Positions 36,285-45,338 of a stretch of 63,933 bases of DNA are shown piece after piece; the first letter of the stretch is position 1, and every line of letters starts with the position of its first letter. The stretch spans positions 1 through 63,933 of the forward strand of contig JAAFJN010000030.1 in assembly GCA_013298845.1 (NCBI GenBank), given 5' to 3'. A program made the position numbers and the translations under genes. This DNA comes from Chitinophagales bacterium (GTDB taxonomy: Bacteria > Bacteroidota > Bacteroidia > Chitinophagales > Saprospiraceae). The notes beneath the pieces are model-generated. The model searched no databases. It was not told where the DNA came from and worked only from the letters and a program-made list of their open reading frames with translations.

Positions 36285-37349
36285 ATGCGTTTTCAGGAAA
36301 TTATTCATTCGTTTATCGGGGCCTTTGGCGAAAACCTTTTTTGGTACGCCGCTTTTGCGTTTCCCTTTTTTATTGTTTTTTGGTGGTTGGGTAAACAATA
36401 TTTTAAAAAAATCAGGATTCAGACCGTTGAAAGGGCCAATAACCACCATTTTAAACACGATTTTGCCTTTTCCGTGAGTTCCATGCTTATTTTTTCCGTG
36501 ATGGACATTTGTTTTTTGTTTCTCGAAAGCAAAGGTTATACGAAGATTTATTTTGGTTTGGCCGACTACGGTTGGGGCTGGATCATCGCCAGTTTTTTTA
36601 TCGCTTTGGTGGTAGACGATACCTTTTTTTATTGGAGCCACCGCCTCATGCACCACCCGCGTTTTTACCGTTTTTTTCACAAAGTTCACCACGAAAGCAC
36701 CGATCCTTCGCCGCTGACGGCGTATGCGTTTCACCCTTCCGAAGCCGTCGTGGAAGCAATGGCCAATTTTATATTGCCTTTTTTATTGCCCATCAACTTT
36801 TGGGTGATAATTGCGTGGCAAATTTATTCCATGTTCAATAACGTGATTGGGCATTTGGGGTACGAAATTTACCCCAAATATTGGGTGACCACGCCCATTC
36901 TTCAGTTCAAAACCACCTCGACCCACCACAATATGCACCACCAATTGTTTAACGGCAACTACGCCCTGTATTTTACCTGGTGGGATAAATGGATGGGCAC
37001 CGAGTTTAAAGACTACAAAACCCGCCACCAGCAAATTTTTGAACGGGAAGAAAATCCCACGACCACGACGAATACCGGCGCGGTGAACGTAAAAGCCACT
37101 GTTTTTGGAACCACCCACTCGTTTACCGCCAATGCCGACCAGACTTTGTTGGAAAGTGCCCTGGCGCAGGGTGTTCCTTTACCTTATTCTTGTCAAAAAG
37201 GGCGTTGCGGAATGTGCAAAATGAAATGCACCGAGGGAAAGGTACACCTGAAAAGCCACCGCGCGCTCACGGACGCGGAGTTGGATGAAGGGTATATTTT
37301 GACTTGTCAATCGCTGCCCCAAACACCGGAGATTGCGCTTCAGAATTAG
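36285..37349 (+). CDS. Sterol desaturase/fatty-acid hydroxylase fused to a 2Fe-2S ferredoxin
   Basis: This 354-residue protein has an N-terminal membrane di-iron hydroxylase with the histidine clusters SHRLMHH, HKVHHES and HHNMHH and at least four membrane helices. From about residue 265 it carries a plant-type ferredoxin domain whose CxxxxCxxC (SCQKGRCGMCKMKC) and later Cys (ILTCQS) bind a 2Fe-2S cluster. The fused domain should feed electrons directly to the di-iron site. The lipid or other substrate is unknown. The ATG at 36285 begins the membrane domain; the frame upstream is spurious. It is followed by a 15-bp-stem hairpin. Confidence 0.92.
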   Translation: MRFQEIIHSFIGAFGENLFWYAAFAFPFFIVFWWLGKQYFKKIRIQTVERANNHHFKHDFAFSVSSMLIFSVMDICFLFLESKGYTKIYFGLADYGWGWIIASFFIALVVDDTFFYWSHRLMHHPRFYRFFHKVHHESTDPSPLTAYAFHPSEAVVEAMANFILPFLLPINFWVIIAWQIYSMFNNVIGHLGYEIYPKYWVTTPILQFKTTSTHHNMHHQLFNGNYALYFTWWDKWMGTEFKDYKTRHQQIFEREENPTTTTNTGAVNVKATVFGTTHSFTANADQTLLESALAQGVPLPYSCQKGRCGMCKMKCTEGKVHLKSHRALTDAELDEGYILTCQSLPQTPEIALQN

Positions 37350-37375
37350 AATTATTTGGCTTGTTTTTTTACCTT

Positions 37376-37415
37376 TACGGGCGTTTGGCAGGTTTTGGCG
37401 TGCCAAACGCCCGTA
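37376..37415 (+). terminator. Strong hairpin after the desaturase-ferredoxin gene
   Basis: TACGGGCGTTTGGCA (37376-37390) pairs perfectly with TGCCAAACGCCCGTA (37401-37415). Only TTGTGT follows, so termination is likely but not certain. Confidence 0.6.
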
Positions 37416-37445
37416 TTGTGTACTTATCCACCTCAGCAATCGGCC

Positions 37446-37757
37446 ATGACCGAATTAGAAAAATACATACAAACCTATTTTGGGGTCAACCAGAATGACC
37501 TTTCCACCATTAGCGCCTATTTTAAACCCGTTACCCTCAAAAAAGGCGATTTTTTCCTCAAAACGGGGCGTTATTCGGATCGGCTGGGTTTTGTACAAGC
37601 CGGCATTATCCGGGAATTTGTGGTGATGGACGAAAAGGAAGTCACCAAATGGATTTCCACCCAGGGTTATTTTGTGGTGGATTTGACCAGTTTTTTGTTC
37701 CAAAAGCCCGGCCGTTGGAATATTCAGGCGTTAACGGACTGCGTACGCTCAGTATAA
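37446..37757 (+). pseudogene. Truncated Crp/Fnr-family regulator
   Basis: The 103-codon frame holds the first two thirds of a cNMP-binding domain (ISAYFKPVTLKKGDFFLKTGRYSDRLGFVQAGIIREFVV), then stops at ALTDCVRSV. The dimerisation helix and the DNA-binding domain, about 90 residues, are missing and are not found in another frame, because the SRPBCC gene begins 13 bp later. A deletion is the simplest explanation. Confidence 0.78.
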
Positions 37758-37770
37758 AAATACACGTACA

Positions 37771-38202
37771 ATGAAAAGCATCAACAACAACGCACCCGTT
37801 CAATGCCGCAAATCCATCACCATCAACGCTAACCGCGAAAAAGTATGGGCCATCATGACCAATATTGACCAGTGGGCCACGTGGCAAACCGATATTCGTC
37901 AACCACAACTGAACGGTACTTTAGTCGCCGGAACCACTTTTGATTGGAAAACGGGCGGCGTGAAAATTCATTCCACCCTGCACACCGTTGAACCATTTCA
38001 CCAGTTTGGCTGGACCGGAAAAACGTTTGGCATGTTTGCCATTCACAACTGGACAATCACCGAAACCAACGGCCAAACCCTGGTCGAGGTGGACGAAAGT
38101 ATGGAGGGTTTTTTAGCCTGGCTTTTTAAAAAATCATTTAACAACAACCTTGAAAAAGGGATGCAAACCTGGCTGGAGTTGTTAAAAAAGGCTTGCGAAT
38201 AG
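37771..38202 (+). CDS. SRPBCC-fold (polyketide cyclase/dehydrase-like) protein
   Basis: This 143-residue helix-grip protein begins with the family's opening strand and helix (CRKSITINANREKVWAIMTNIDQWATWQTDI) and ends with the long C-terminal helix (KSFNNNLEKGMQTWLELLKK). Such proteins bind hydrophobic ligands; the ligand is unknown. Its start lies 13 bp after the truncated regulator, which may once have controlled it. Confidence 0.88.
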   Translation: MKSINNNAPVQCRKSITINANREKVWAIMTNIDQWATWQTDIRQPQLNGTLVAGTTFDWKTGGVKIHSTLHTVEPFHQFGWTGKTFGMFAIHNWTITETNGQTLVEVDESMEGFLAWLFKKSFNNNLEKGMQTWLELLKKACE

Positions 38203-38292
38203 CCCGTTGGGGTATTGATAAAAATTTACGATGAAAAGGAAAATTACCAGCATTCACGGCCTATTTTTCACCGAAGAGGCGAGTAGAAACAC

Positions 38293-38916
38293 TCACACAT
38301 ACCCCCGCAACAACCCCACAAAAGAATCGGCTTCATAGCCCTCACCGACGGCCTTAAATTTCCATTGGCCCCGTTCGCGGTACACTTCGGCGAACAACAT
38401 GCTGCATTTGTTCTGGTAGGTTTTGCCGGAGAGTTCGTAACGCACAATTTCGGTGCCCGCCGCGTCGGTGGCGTGGATAAACGCGTTTTTTAACTGGCCA
38501 AAATGCTGGCCTTTTTTGTGGGCATCGTAAATGGTGACCACAAAAATCAGGCGGTGAATTTCGGGTCCGGCGGTTTGGAGGCGGGCCACAATTTGTTCGG
38601 CGTCGCCCTCGGCGCTACCGGCGCGGTTATCGCCGCTCAGCCACACTTTGCCCGATTCGTGGACTTTGTTACTAAAAAAAATGACATCGCCACCCACGAG
38701 GCGGTCGCTACCCAATTTGGCCACTTTTCCGTGTTCGTTGAGAATAAAACAGGCGATATCGAGGTCGAAACTTTCGTTTTTTTTGCCCAATAACCGCCGG
38801 AAAAAGCCCCATTGATCCTGCCGGATGTCCCAACCCAGACCAATCATCACATTGGACAGGTCGAAAGCGACGCTGTCCAATGTGTGTTGTTGTCCTTGTT
38901 GAAGTGTAATTGACAT
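38293..38916 (-). CDS. TerD-family calcium-binding stress protein
   Basis: This 207-residue protein of the TerD/CABP type has the signatures VMIGLGWDI, FDLDIACFIL, VWLSGDNRAG, EIVRYEL and FAEVYRERGQWKFKAVGEGYE. TerD proteins bind calcium through acidic loops and are linked to tellurite resistance, phage and stress responses. The first acidic segment is broken up by a longer insertion (DQWGFFRRLLGKKNES). No other ter gene is near. Its start codon directly abuts the stop codon of the ferredoxin reductase gene, so the two are co-transcribed. Confidence 0.92.
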   Translation of the reverse strand: MSITLQQGQQHTLDSVAFDLSNVMIGLGWDIRQDQWGFFRRLLGKKNESFDLDIACFILNEHGKVAKLGSDRLVGGDVIFFSNKVHESGKVWLSGDNRAGSAEGDAEQIVARLQTAGPEIHRLIFVVTIYDAHKKGQHFGQLKNAFIHATDAAGTEIVRYELSGKTYQNKCSMLFAEVYRERGQWKFKAVGEGYEADSFVGLLRGYV

Positions 38917-39933
38917 TTATGAAGCAATTCCTTCGATACCGGTGACGGTGGTGTATTTAAACGACAGTTTTTTGCCCGGATTCACAATTTTAAACGCCGA
39001 CTGACAAGCCAAAGTGGCTTCGTGGAAACCACAAAGGATCAATTTGAGTTTTCCCGGGTAGGTATTAACATCCCCGATGGCAAAAATCCCTTCTATGTTG
39101 GTGGCGTAATCAAAGGTATTGACCTCAATGGCCCCTTTGTCAATTTGCAGCCCCCAATTGGCAATCGGGCCTAACTTGGGCGTAAGTCCAAACAACGGAA
39201 TAAAATAATCCGCTTCGATATTCGAGGTGCCTTCGGTATCGTGTTCCACCACAATGGATTCGAGGTGGGTGCCGCCGTTGAGGCCCGTCACTTGCGCGTT
39301 GGTCACCAGTTTAATGCGGCCTTTTTCGTGCAAATCGGTCATTTTTTCCACCGAATCCAGCGCCCCGCGAAACTCCGTGCGGCGGTGAATCAGGGTGAGT
39401 TCACTGGCCACATCGGCGAGGAAAATGGTCCAGTCCAGGGCCGAATCGCCGCCCCCGGCAATCACAATTTTTTTGTTGCGATACACTTCCGGGTCGCGCA
39501 CAAAATAATCAATGCCGTGGTCTTCAAAATCGGTGATATTGGCAATGGGCGGTTTCCGGGGTTCAAAACAACCCAATCCACCGGCGATAAATATAACGGG
39601 GGCCAGGTGTTGTACACCCCGGTTGGTGGTGACCAACCAGCGGCCATCTTCCTGTTTTTCGATACTTTCGGCCGATTGCCTCAGGCTAAAACCGGGTTGG
39701 AAAGGGGCAATTTGTTGGAGCAAATTCTGCACCAAATCGCCCGCCAAGACGGACGGATAACCCGGAATATCGTAAATGGGTTTTTTCGGATAAATTTCGG
39801 TCAGTTGCCCGCCGGCCTGTGGTAACACATCAATCAGGTGACAGCGTAATTTCAGCAATCCGGCTTCAAAAACGGCAAACAATCCCACCGGGCCGGCCCC
39901 GATGATGATAATGTCCGTCTCAATTTTATGCAT
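38917..39933 (-). CDS. Ferredoxin/flavodoxin--NADP+ reductase, thioredoxin-reductase-like
   Basis: This 338-residue flavoprotein has an FAD site (IIIIGAGPVGLFAVFEAGL), an NADPH site (KIVIAGGGDSALDW), and NIEGIFAIGDVNTYPGKLKLI near the end. It lacks the CxxC of thioredoxin reductase and fits the YumC/Fpr2-type FNR. It would pass electrons between NADPH and a ferredoxin; the ferredoxin domain fused to the desaturase at 36285 is a possible nearby partner. The ATG at 39933 starts the Rossmann fold; the open frame continues 58 codons upstream without sense. Confidence 0.92.
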   Translation of the reverse strand: MHKIETDIIIIGAGPVGLFAVFEAGLLKLRCHLIDVLPQAGGQLTEIYPKKPIYDIPGYPSVLAGDLVQNLLQQIAPFQPGFSLRQSAESIEKQEDGRWLVTTNRGVQHLAPVIFIAGGLGCFEPRKPPIANITDFEDHGIDYFVRDPEVYRNKKIVIAGGGDSALDWTIFLADVASELTLIHRRTEFRGALDSVEKMTDLHEKGRIKLVTNAQVTGLNGGTHLESIVVEHDTEGTSNIEADYFIPLFGLTPKLGPIANWGLQIDKGAIEVNTFDYATNIEGIFAIGDVNTYPGKLKLILCGFHEATLACQSAFKIVNPGKKLSFKYTTVTGIEGIAS

Positions 39934-40000
39934 AAAAAGTGTAAGGGTTAACGTGTAGAATAGTATAAAATATGGATATACTGCGCGTGTTGAAGTACAA

Positions 40001-40783
40001 TTAACGACCGGTAAACGCCGCTTTGCGTTTTTCAACAAAAGCCGCTGCACCTTCCACAAAATCTTCGGTGCCGCAACATTCGCCGAAATAATCCACTTCT
40101 TTGGCAAAACCGTCCACGTCTTCTTTAAAATAAGCGGTAACGGATTCTATAATTTTGGCAATGGCCACGGGGGCTTTGGTCGCAATTTTTTCGATGAGTT
40201 CTTTGGCTTTGGCCACTTCTTCACCGGCGGGAACGGCGTAATTGACCAAGCCAAGGCGCAATGCGTCTTCAGCCCCAATCATATCGGCGGTCATGAGCAG
40301 TTCGAAGGCTTTGGTTTTGCCAATGCACTGAATCAGGCGTTGGGTGCCGCCGTAACCGGGAATTAACCCCAGGTTGACTTCCGGTTGGCCAAATTTGGCT
40401 TTTTCACCGGCAATGCGCAAGTGACAAGCCATCGCCAATTCGCAACCGCCGCCGAGGGCAAAACCGTTCACGGCCGCCACAACAGGTTTGGGAAATCGTT
40501 CGATGCTGAAAAAAGTATCCTGACCGCGTTTGGCCAGCATTTTGCCGTCTTCGGCGCTAAAGCCCTGAAATTCGGTGATATCGGCACCCGCGACGAAGGC
40601 TTTTTCGCCCGCGCCAGTGATGATGACGCCTTTTAATCCTTCGATGGTGTGGGCATCGGTTTCAAAAAACGCCTTTAATTCCTCCATCGTTTGGCGGTTG
40701 AGGGCATTGAGGGCTTTTTCGCGGTTCATGGTGAGTACCGCGATGCCGTTTTCGACGCTAACGAGAATATTTTGGTATTGCAT
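40001..40783 (-). CDS. Enoyl-CoA hydratase/isomerase (crotonase family)
   Basis: This 260-residue enzyme hydrates trans-2-enoyl-CoA in fatty-acid or related breakdown. Both catalytic glutamates are present, in LGGGCELAMACHLRIA and in PEVNLGLIPGYGGTQRL. The oxyanion-hole segments (AFVAGADITEF; NGFALGGGCE) are intact. No other beta-oxidation gene is adjacent. The paaD gene 10 kb away raises the option of a phenylacetate-pathway hydratase, which I cannot show. It lies 67 bp upstream of the ferredoxin reductase on the same strand. Confidence 0.92.
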   Translation of the reverse strand: MQYQNILVSVENGIAVLTMNREKALNALNRQTMEELKAFFETDAHTIEGLKGVIITGAGEKAFVAGADITEFQGFSAEDGKMLAKRGQDTFFSIERFPKPVVAAVNGFALGGGCELAMACHLRIAGEKAKFGQPEVNLGLIPGYGGTQRLIQCIGKTKAFELLMTADMIGAEDALRLGLVNYAVPAGEEVAKAKELIEKIATKAPVAIAKIIESVTAYFKEDVDGFAKEVDYFGECCGTEDFVEGAAAFVEKRKAAFTGR

Positions 40784-40843
40784 GGTATAATTCAGAATGG
40801 GTTAATCCCAATAAAAGTGCAGGAAGCGCAGCGTTGCGGGCGG

Positions 40844-42559
40844 TTATTCGCTCATTTTCAACACTTCGATTTCTTCGGTTTTCCAATTGACTTTTTGCGC
40901 CAAACCGTAGTTTTCGAGGCGGTTGTGGTAATAATACAACACCCGGAAATCATCGGAGACGATATTGCCGTCTTTGTTGAGTTTTAAAGGTTGTTGGCGG
41001 TGAAAAACCCCCACTTTACTAATGCCATCGCGGATGAGTTCGGTGGCGGGCAGGTGTATTTCGGGGGACAACATCACTTTGCCTTTCTGCTCCATACTAA
41101 ACAAAATATCCTGCATTTGTTCAACGATTCCCACCACAGATTGCATGGGGAAAACGTATTCGTCGGGCGGAAGGCGCAAAATGCCAAATAAATCGAGTTT
41201 GGGATTTTGGTGGGTCAATATTTCAAACACCGCAAAAGGCACCAAATGGCTCGACAACACGACGTTTTCGATAAAATAACGCTCCACAATTTTTTCGGCG
41301 GTGCGTTTGGTGTATTCTTCTTCGCGTTGGCGGTCTTCGTTTAATTCGCCTTTGATGGAGGTAAAATAGTCTTTAATGTGCAGTTCGTTGCCAAATTGGT
41401 CCAACGAACGGCCTTTGTCGTCCACAAAATTGCCCAAAACATCCATGGGTTTACCGATGGACAGGGTAATATCGTTGGTGGTGGAGAAAAACTGCCAGAT
41501 GTAGCGCAGCCACGCCCGTACACTCGTGCCCGCATCGCGCAGGCGCAGGTATTGCTCTTTGCCCGTGCTTTTGAGGTGTTGTTCGATCAAAAACGGCGCT
41601 TCCAACACAAAACTGTAGCCAATCACCATCGGGACAATAAAGATTTTTTTATCGCTGCCTTTTTGGCAAAGGGCGCGTTGGGCTTCCACGGCGGTGCCCA
41701 AAAGCCCCATTTTTACGTCCGTTTCCAACTCGCCGGAACGCGAGCGGGTACCACCGGGGAAAAACAGGCTGTTGACCCCGCGTTGCATGCTCAGGTTCGA
41801 CATGGCCTTTAGGGTTTCCAGATAAATGGGATTTTTTTTGCGGCGATCCACGCGGTAAGCGCCCAAACGGTTCATAAAATACGCCGCCGGACCAAAATTA
41901 TAGAGGTTAAGTCCGGCCCCGTAACTGAACGAAGGCAGGCCCATGATTTGGTCCATGGCGTACCCCACCAAAATGGAGTCGAGGTTACTAAAGTGCGTGG
42001 GAACCACCACCACAGTGCCGTGTTTGAACAATTCGCGCACGGTGTCTACTTCGCCCACGACATTGAGGCGTTCGTAAAGTTGTCGCCGACCGCGCCACAG
42101 GGAGCGGATACTTTTTTCAACGGCAGCGTTGAACAGGCGATTGAACAAAAAAGTGAGGAAACGAACCGCAAAACGGTGGGTGGAGAGTTGAAAAGTGCCC
42201 ACAATTTCTTCCGAATAGCGGTGCACGATTTTACGCAGCAGGTGTTCATTGGTTTGTTTGGCCTGTTCATCTTGCCGATCCAGCGATTTTTTGATCAACT
42301 GTTTGCTGATACGGTTCCAGAACACCCGTTCGTTGGGCGGGTCCACTTTCCAAGGCGCTTCTTTGATGCGGATACGCTCCTGGTACAACGTTTTTACCAG
42401 TACATCGGCGAGGTCTTTGCGGTATTTTGATTTGATGCGTTCGCTGGTAAAATCATCTATCTCCGTGATAAAATTTTCTCTGTCCTGACTTAACCGGTAA
42501 ATGGGCCAGTCGGCAGAATCGGGGATAATACGCGGGTAAGTGGTGCCTTTATAACTCAA
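40844..42559 (-). CDS. Large PlsB/PlsC-like glycerolphosphate acyltransferase
   Basis: This 571-residue protein has acyltransferase motif I HFSNLD (the HX4D type), motif II around YRVDRRKKNP, and motif III FFPGGTRSRSG (in place of EGTRSR). About 150 residues come before motif I and more than 250 follow the core, so it is far longer than PlsC (about 250) and nearer PlsB in layout. It probably acylates glycerol-3-phosphate or lysophosphatidate at the membrane. The C-terminal part is unassigned. It precedes the hydratase by 60 bp. Confidence 0.85.
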   Translation of the reverse strand: MSYKGTTYPRIIPDSADWPIYRLSQDRENFITEIDDFTSERIKSKYRKDLADVLVKTLYQERIRIKEAPWKVDPPNERVFWNRISKQLIKKSLDRQDEQAKQTNEHLLRKIVHRYSEEIVGTFQLSTHRFAVRFLTFLFNRLFNAAVEKSIRSLWRGRRQLYERLNVVGEVDTVRELFKHGTVVVVPTHFSNLDSILVGYAMDQIMGLPSFSYGAGLNLYNFGPAAYFMNRLGAYRVDRRKKNPIYLETLKAMSNLSMQRGVNSLFFPGGTRSRSGELETDVKMGLLGTAVEAQRALCQKGSDKKIFIVPMVIGYSFVLEAPFLIEQHLKSTGKEQYLRLRDAGTSVRAWLRYIWQFFSTTNDITLSIGKPMDVLGNFVDDKGRSLDQFGNELHIKDYFTSIKGELNEDRQREEEYTKRTAEKIVERYFIENVVLSSHLVPFAVFEILTHQNPKLDLFGILRLPPDEYVFPMQSVVGIVEQMQDILFSMEQKGKVMLSPEIHLPATELIRDGISKVGVFHRQQPLKLNKDGNIVSDDFRVLYYYHNRLENYGLAQKVNWKTEEIEVLKMSE

Positions 42560-42578
42560 AGTGTGCGGTTGGGCTAAA

Positions 42579-43181
42579 TTATTTCAACTTTTTAATCAAT
42601 TTGCTGATGTATCCCAGTATTTCATCGCGGCCACGGGTACGTTCGGAGGAGGTGAGAAAATACTGAGGCAGGGTTTCCCAGGTTTCGGAGAGGGCATCCA
42701 TAAAAGCCTGAACATTGTGCTCTATGGTTGTTCCGCCGGTGCGGTCGCACTTGGTAAACACCAATGCGAAAGGTACGCCAATTTCGCCCAAACTATTAAT
42801 AAACTCAAGGTCGTTTTTCGCGGGCGGATGGATGTTTACGTCAATTAAAACAAAAGCCAGGGCCAGGTCTTCGCGTCTTTGCATGTAATGGCTAATCATC
42901 TTGGACAAGGTCTTTTGTTTTTCTTTGGACAATTTGGCGTAACCGTAACCGGGTAAATCCACGAGGTACCATTGCTGATTAATGTTAAAAAAGTTCAGCA
43001 ATTGTGTTTTGCCGGGCGTGCCCGATACTTTGGCGAGGCCCTTGCGGTTGGTGAGCATATTGATGAGGGAAGATTTGCCTACATTGGAGCGACCAATGAA
43101 GGCAAATTCCGGGCGACCATCTTTGGGGCACATGCTTTCCCTCGGATACGATGCGACAAATTCGGCGGTTTCGATGTTCAT
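42579..43181 (-). CDS. engB: Ribosome biogenesis GTPase EngB (YihA/YsxC)
   Basis: This 200-residue circular G-domain protein has G1 GRSNVGKSS, G2 within GTPGKTQLLNFF, G3 DLPGYG, G4 TKCD and G5 SSERTRG. It aids assembly of the large ribosomal subunit in the cytoplasm. Length and start are typical. It lies 5 bp after yebC in the same direction. Confidence 0.95.
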   Translation of the reverse strand: MNIETAEFVASYPRESMCPKDGRPEFAFIGRSNVGKSSLINMLTNRKGLAKVSGTPGKTQLLNFFNINQQWYLVDLPGYGYAKLSKEKQKTLSKMISHYMQRREDLALAFVLIDVNIHPPAKNDLEFINSLGEIGVPFALVFTKCDRTGGTTIEHNVQAFMDALSETWETLPQYFLTSSERTRGRDEILGYISKLIKKLK

Positions 43182-43186
43182 TGTGC

Positions 43187-43903
43187 TTATTCGGACATGT
43201 CCATGGTGTGGAACACGTTGAGCACGTCATCGTCCTCTTCCAGGCGGTCAATTAACTTGATCACTTGTTCCACTTCCGTATCGCCCAATTTTTTGGACAT
43301 CGTGGGCAGATATTCCACTTGAGCGCTGGAGGTTTCAATTTTAAGGTCTTCGAGGGCTTTTTGCATACTCCCGAAGTCTTTAAAATCGGCGTACAATACG
43401 GCCTCGTCTTCTTCCATTTTGATTTCTTCCAAACCGGCGTCAATCAATTCAAGTTCGAGCGATTCCCAGTCATGGCCTTCGGCTTTTACCTTAAAAATGC
43501 TTTTGCGGTTAAACATAAACGCCACACTGCCCGAAGTGCCCAAAGCACCGCCGCAGCGGTCGAAGTGCATCCGAACATTGGCAACGGTACGGGTAGGGTT
43601 ATCGGTAGCCGTTTCCACCAATACCGCGATACCGTGCGCCGCGTAACCTTCGTACGTTACTTCCTGGAAGTTTTCAGCATCTTTACTGGAAGCCTTTTTA
43701 ATGGCGTTTTCCACGTTGGTTTTGGGCATGTTTGCCGCTTTGGCGTTTTGTACGGCCACCCTCAGGCGCGGATTGTAGTCGGGATTGTCCCCGCCGGCTT
43801 TTACGGCCAGCGCGATTTCGCGACCAATACGAGTGAAGGTTTTGGCCATACCGGCCCAACGTTTCATTTTACGTTCTTTTCTAAATTCAAACGCGCGTCC
43901 CAT
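43187..43903 (-). CDS. YebC/PmpR-family regulator or translation factor
   Basis: This 238-residue three-domain protein opens with the typical MGRAFEFRKERKMKRWAGMAKTF and contains NPRLRVAVQNAKAANMPKTNVENAIKKA and YEGYAAHGIAVLVETATDNPTRTVANVR. YebC-type proteins act as DNA-binding regulators in some species and as translation factors easing proline stretches in others. The gene has a TACCTTTG promoter 46 bp upstream and is co-transcribed with engB. Confidence 0.94.
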   Translation of the reverse strand: MGRAFEFRKERKMKRWAGMAKTFTRIGREIALAVKAGGDNPDYNPRLRVAVQNAKAANMPKTNVENAIKKASSKDAENFQEVTYEGYAAHGIAVLVETATDNPTRTVANVRMHFDRCGGALGTSGSVAFMFNRKSIFKVKAEGHDWESLELELIDAGLEEIKMEEDEAVLYADFKDFGSMQKALEDLKIETSSAQVEYLPTMSKKLGDTEVEQVIKLIDRLEEDDDVLNVFHTMDMSE

Positions 43904-43948
43904 GTTTTGTTTTTAAAAATGTTAACACCAAAATCAATTTTGGCGGCG

Positions 43949-43956
43949 CAAAGGTA
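43949..43956 (-). promoter_or_regulatory. -7 box TACCTTTG of the yebC-engB unit
   Basis: Exact TAnnTTTG match on the minus strand, 46 bp upstream of the yebC start codon. Confidence 0.55.
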
Positions 43957-44060
43957 CAATGGATTTGCGAAAAACTTTAAAAACTTGCCTCCTAACTTGC
44001 AGAATTTAAACCCAAAAAACACCCGCCAATCGGGCGCAGAAGGTGAAAAAAAAGGCGTTT

Positions 44061-45155
44061 TTAAAGATTTACCCCAATAATGCGCCCAATGCCAAACGTA
44101 ACGGCGGCGGCCAAAATGCCAAAAATCACCTGGCGCATTCCGGAGAACCAAATGCTTTTGCCCGTAAAAAGGGTAATCATTGCCCCGATAAAAAATAACC
44201 CCAACGCGCTGAGGGCAGAACTCCACAAAATGGCACTCATTCCGGTACTAAAGAAAAAAGGCAACACGGGAATAATGGCCCCGATGGCAAACAGGAAAAA
44301 CGAGGCCAATGCGGCTTCCATGGCCGAGCCTTGCAAATCCTCCTGCTGAATGCCCAATTCTTCTTTGATGAGCACCTGGTGGGCTTCGTTTTTATTTTGC
44401 ATAATGTCTTTGGCCATTTGTTGGGCCTGCGCTTCGGGGATACCTTTGGCGATATAAATCAGCACCAGTTCGCGTTCTTCGCCTTCGGGGTTGTTTTCCA
44501 ATTCCTCCATTTCGAGGTCCATTTGATTTTCGTAGAGTTCCTGCGAACTTTTTACCGAAATCCATTCGCCCATAGCCATCGAGAGGGCACCGGCCAGCAA
44601 CCCGGCCAAACCCGCCAACAGCACTTCTTTTTGACCGTTGGTAGCCCCGGCCACGCCCATAATTAAACTAAAATTGGAAACCAGCCCGTCGTTGCCCCCC
44701 AAAACGGCGGCGCGCAGGGCATTACCACCCACGGAGCGGTGGCGTTTTTCGAAACGGGCGATGTGGTTACTGCTAAATTGGCCCTTTCCTTCGAGGATAT
44801 TGTTCAGAATGGTGACGTGGGCGGTATCGGAAAGCGAATTGGCCGTTCCGGTTCTTTTACGCGCCTGCACGACCGAAAAGGCGAGGCTTTTTTCGGTGTC
44901 TAAAAGTACCCCGAGAATATAGTCATTGCCAAAAACTTTGCCAATAAACTCCAATAGCCGGGCGCGCCACGAAGGCTCCGGCATCTGGTGGGAATTAAGG
45001 TTGTTTTTTTCCAAAAAAGCGACCGCATGACTGCGTTCAATCGCACTCATTTCCCGAAAAATATGGGCAATGTGTTCGTCTTCTTCTTTGGTAGCCAGAA
45101 CACCGTATAAATAACTGGCGTCAACTTCGGTTTGGATGTGTTTTAACAGACTCAT
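44061..45155 (-). CDS. Ferritin-like domain fused to a VIT1/CCC1 metal transporter
   Basis: This 364-residue protein has an N-terminal rubrerythrin/ferritin-like region (about 1-140) with metal-type glutamates and histidines (QTEVDASYLYGVLATKEEDEHIAHIFREMSAIERSHA). The C-terminal VIT1/CCC1 domain has membrane helices (AAVLGGNDGLVSNFSLIMGVAGA; LAGALSMAMGEWISVKSSQE; ALASFFLFAIGAIIPVLPFFF; GLFFIGAMITLFTG; IFGILAAAVTFGIGRIIGV). It is like the MbfA family, which exports iron after oxidation by the ferritin-like head. The ATG at 45155 starts the ferritin-like part; upstream frame is spurious. Confidence 0.9.
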   Translation of the reverse strand: MSLLKHIQTEVDASYLYGVLATKEEDEHIAHIFREMSAIERSHAVAFLEKNNLNSHQMPEPSWRARLLEFIGKVFGNDYILGVLLDTEKSLAFSVVQARKRTGTANSLSDTAHVTILNNILEGKGQFSSNHIARFEKRHRSVGGNALRAAVLGGNDGLVSNFSLIMGVAGATNGQKEVLLAGLAGLLAGALSMAMGEWISVKSSQELYENQMDLEMEELENNPEGEERELVLIYIAKGIPEAQAQQMAKDIMQNKNEAHQVLIKEELGIQQEDLQGSAMEAALASFFLFAIGAIIPVLPFFFSTGMSAILWSSALSALGLFFIGAMITLFTGKSIWFSGMRQVIFGILAAAVTFGIGRIIGVNL

Positions 45156-45338
45156 GGTGCAAATTGCTTTGTTGCAAAGGTCTGAAAAACTAAGCACAAG
45201 TCCAAACGCGCCAATACCCTGCACGGTGGTGCATCTCGATTTTCCCTTGGTTTTCCAATTTAACCAACGGGAAAAACGGCAATATCCGAACAGAGTCGAA
45301 TACGGCCGCAAAGAAGTGTATCGGCTTTTCTTGTTTCT

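Noticed and set aside
38231-38338. A 35-codon frame starting MKRKITSIHGLFF
   Set aside because: No homology is recognised, and it overlaps the 3' end of the TerD gene on the other strand. It may be a gene remnant but cannot be supported.
39934-40107. Upstream extension of the ferredoxin reductase frame
   Set aside because: It runs into the hydratase gene and has no sense as protein; the ATG at 39933 starts the Rossmann fold.
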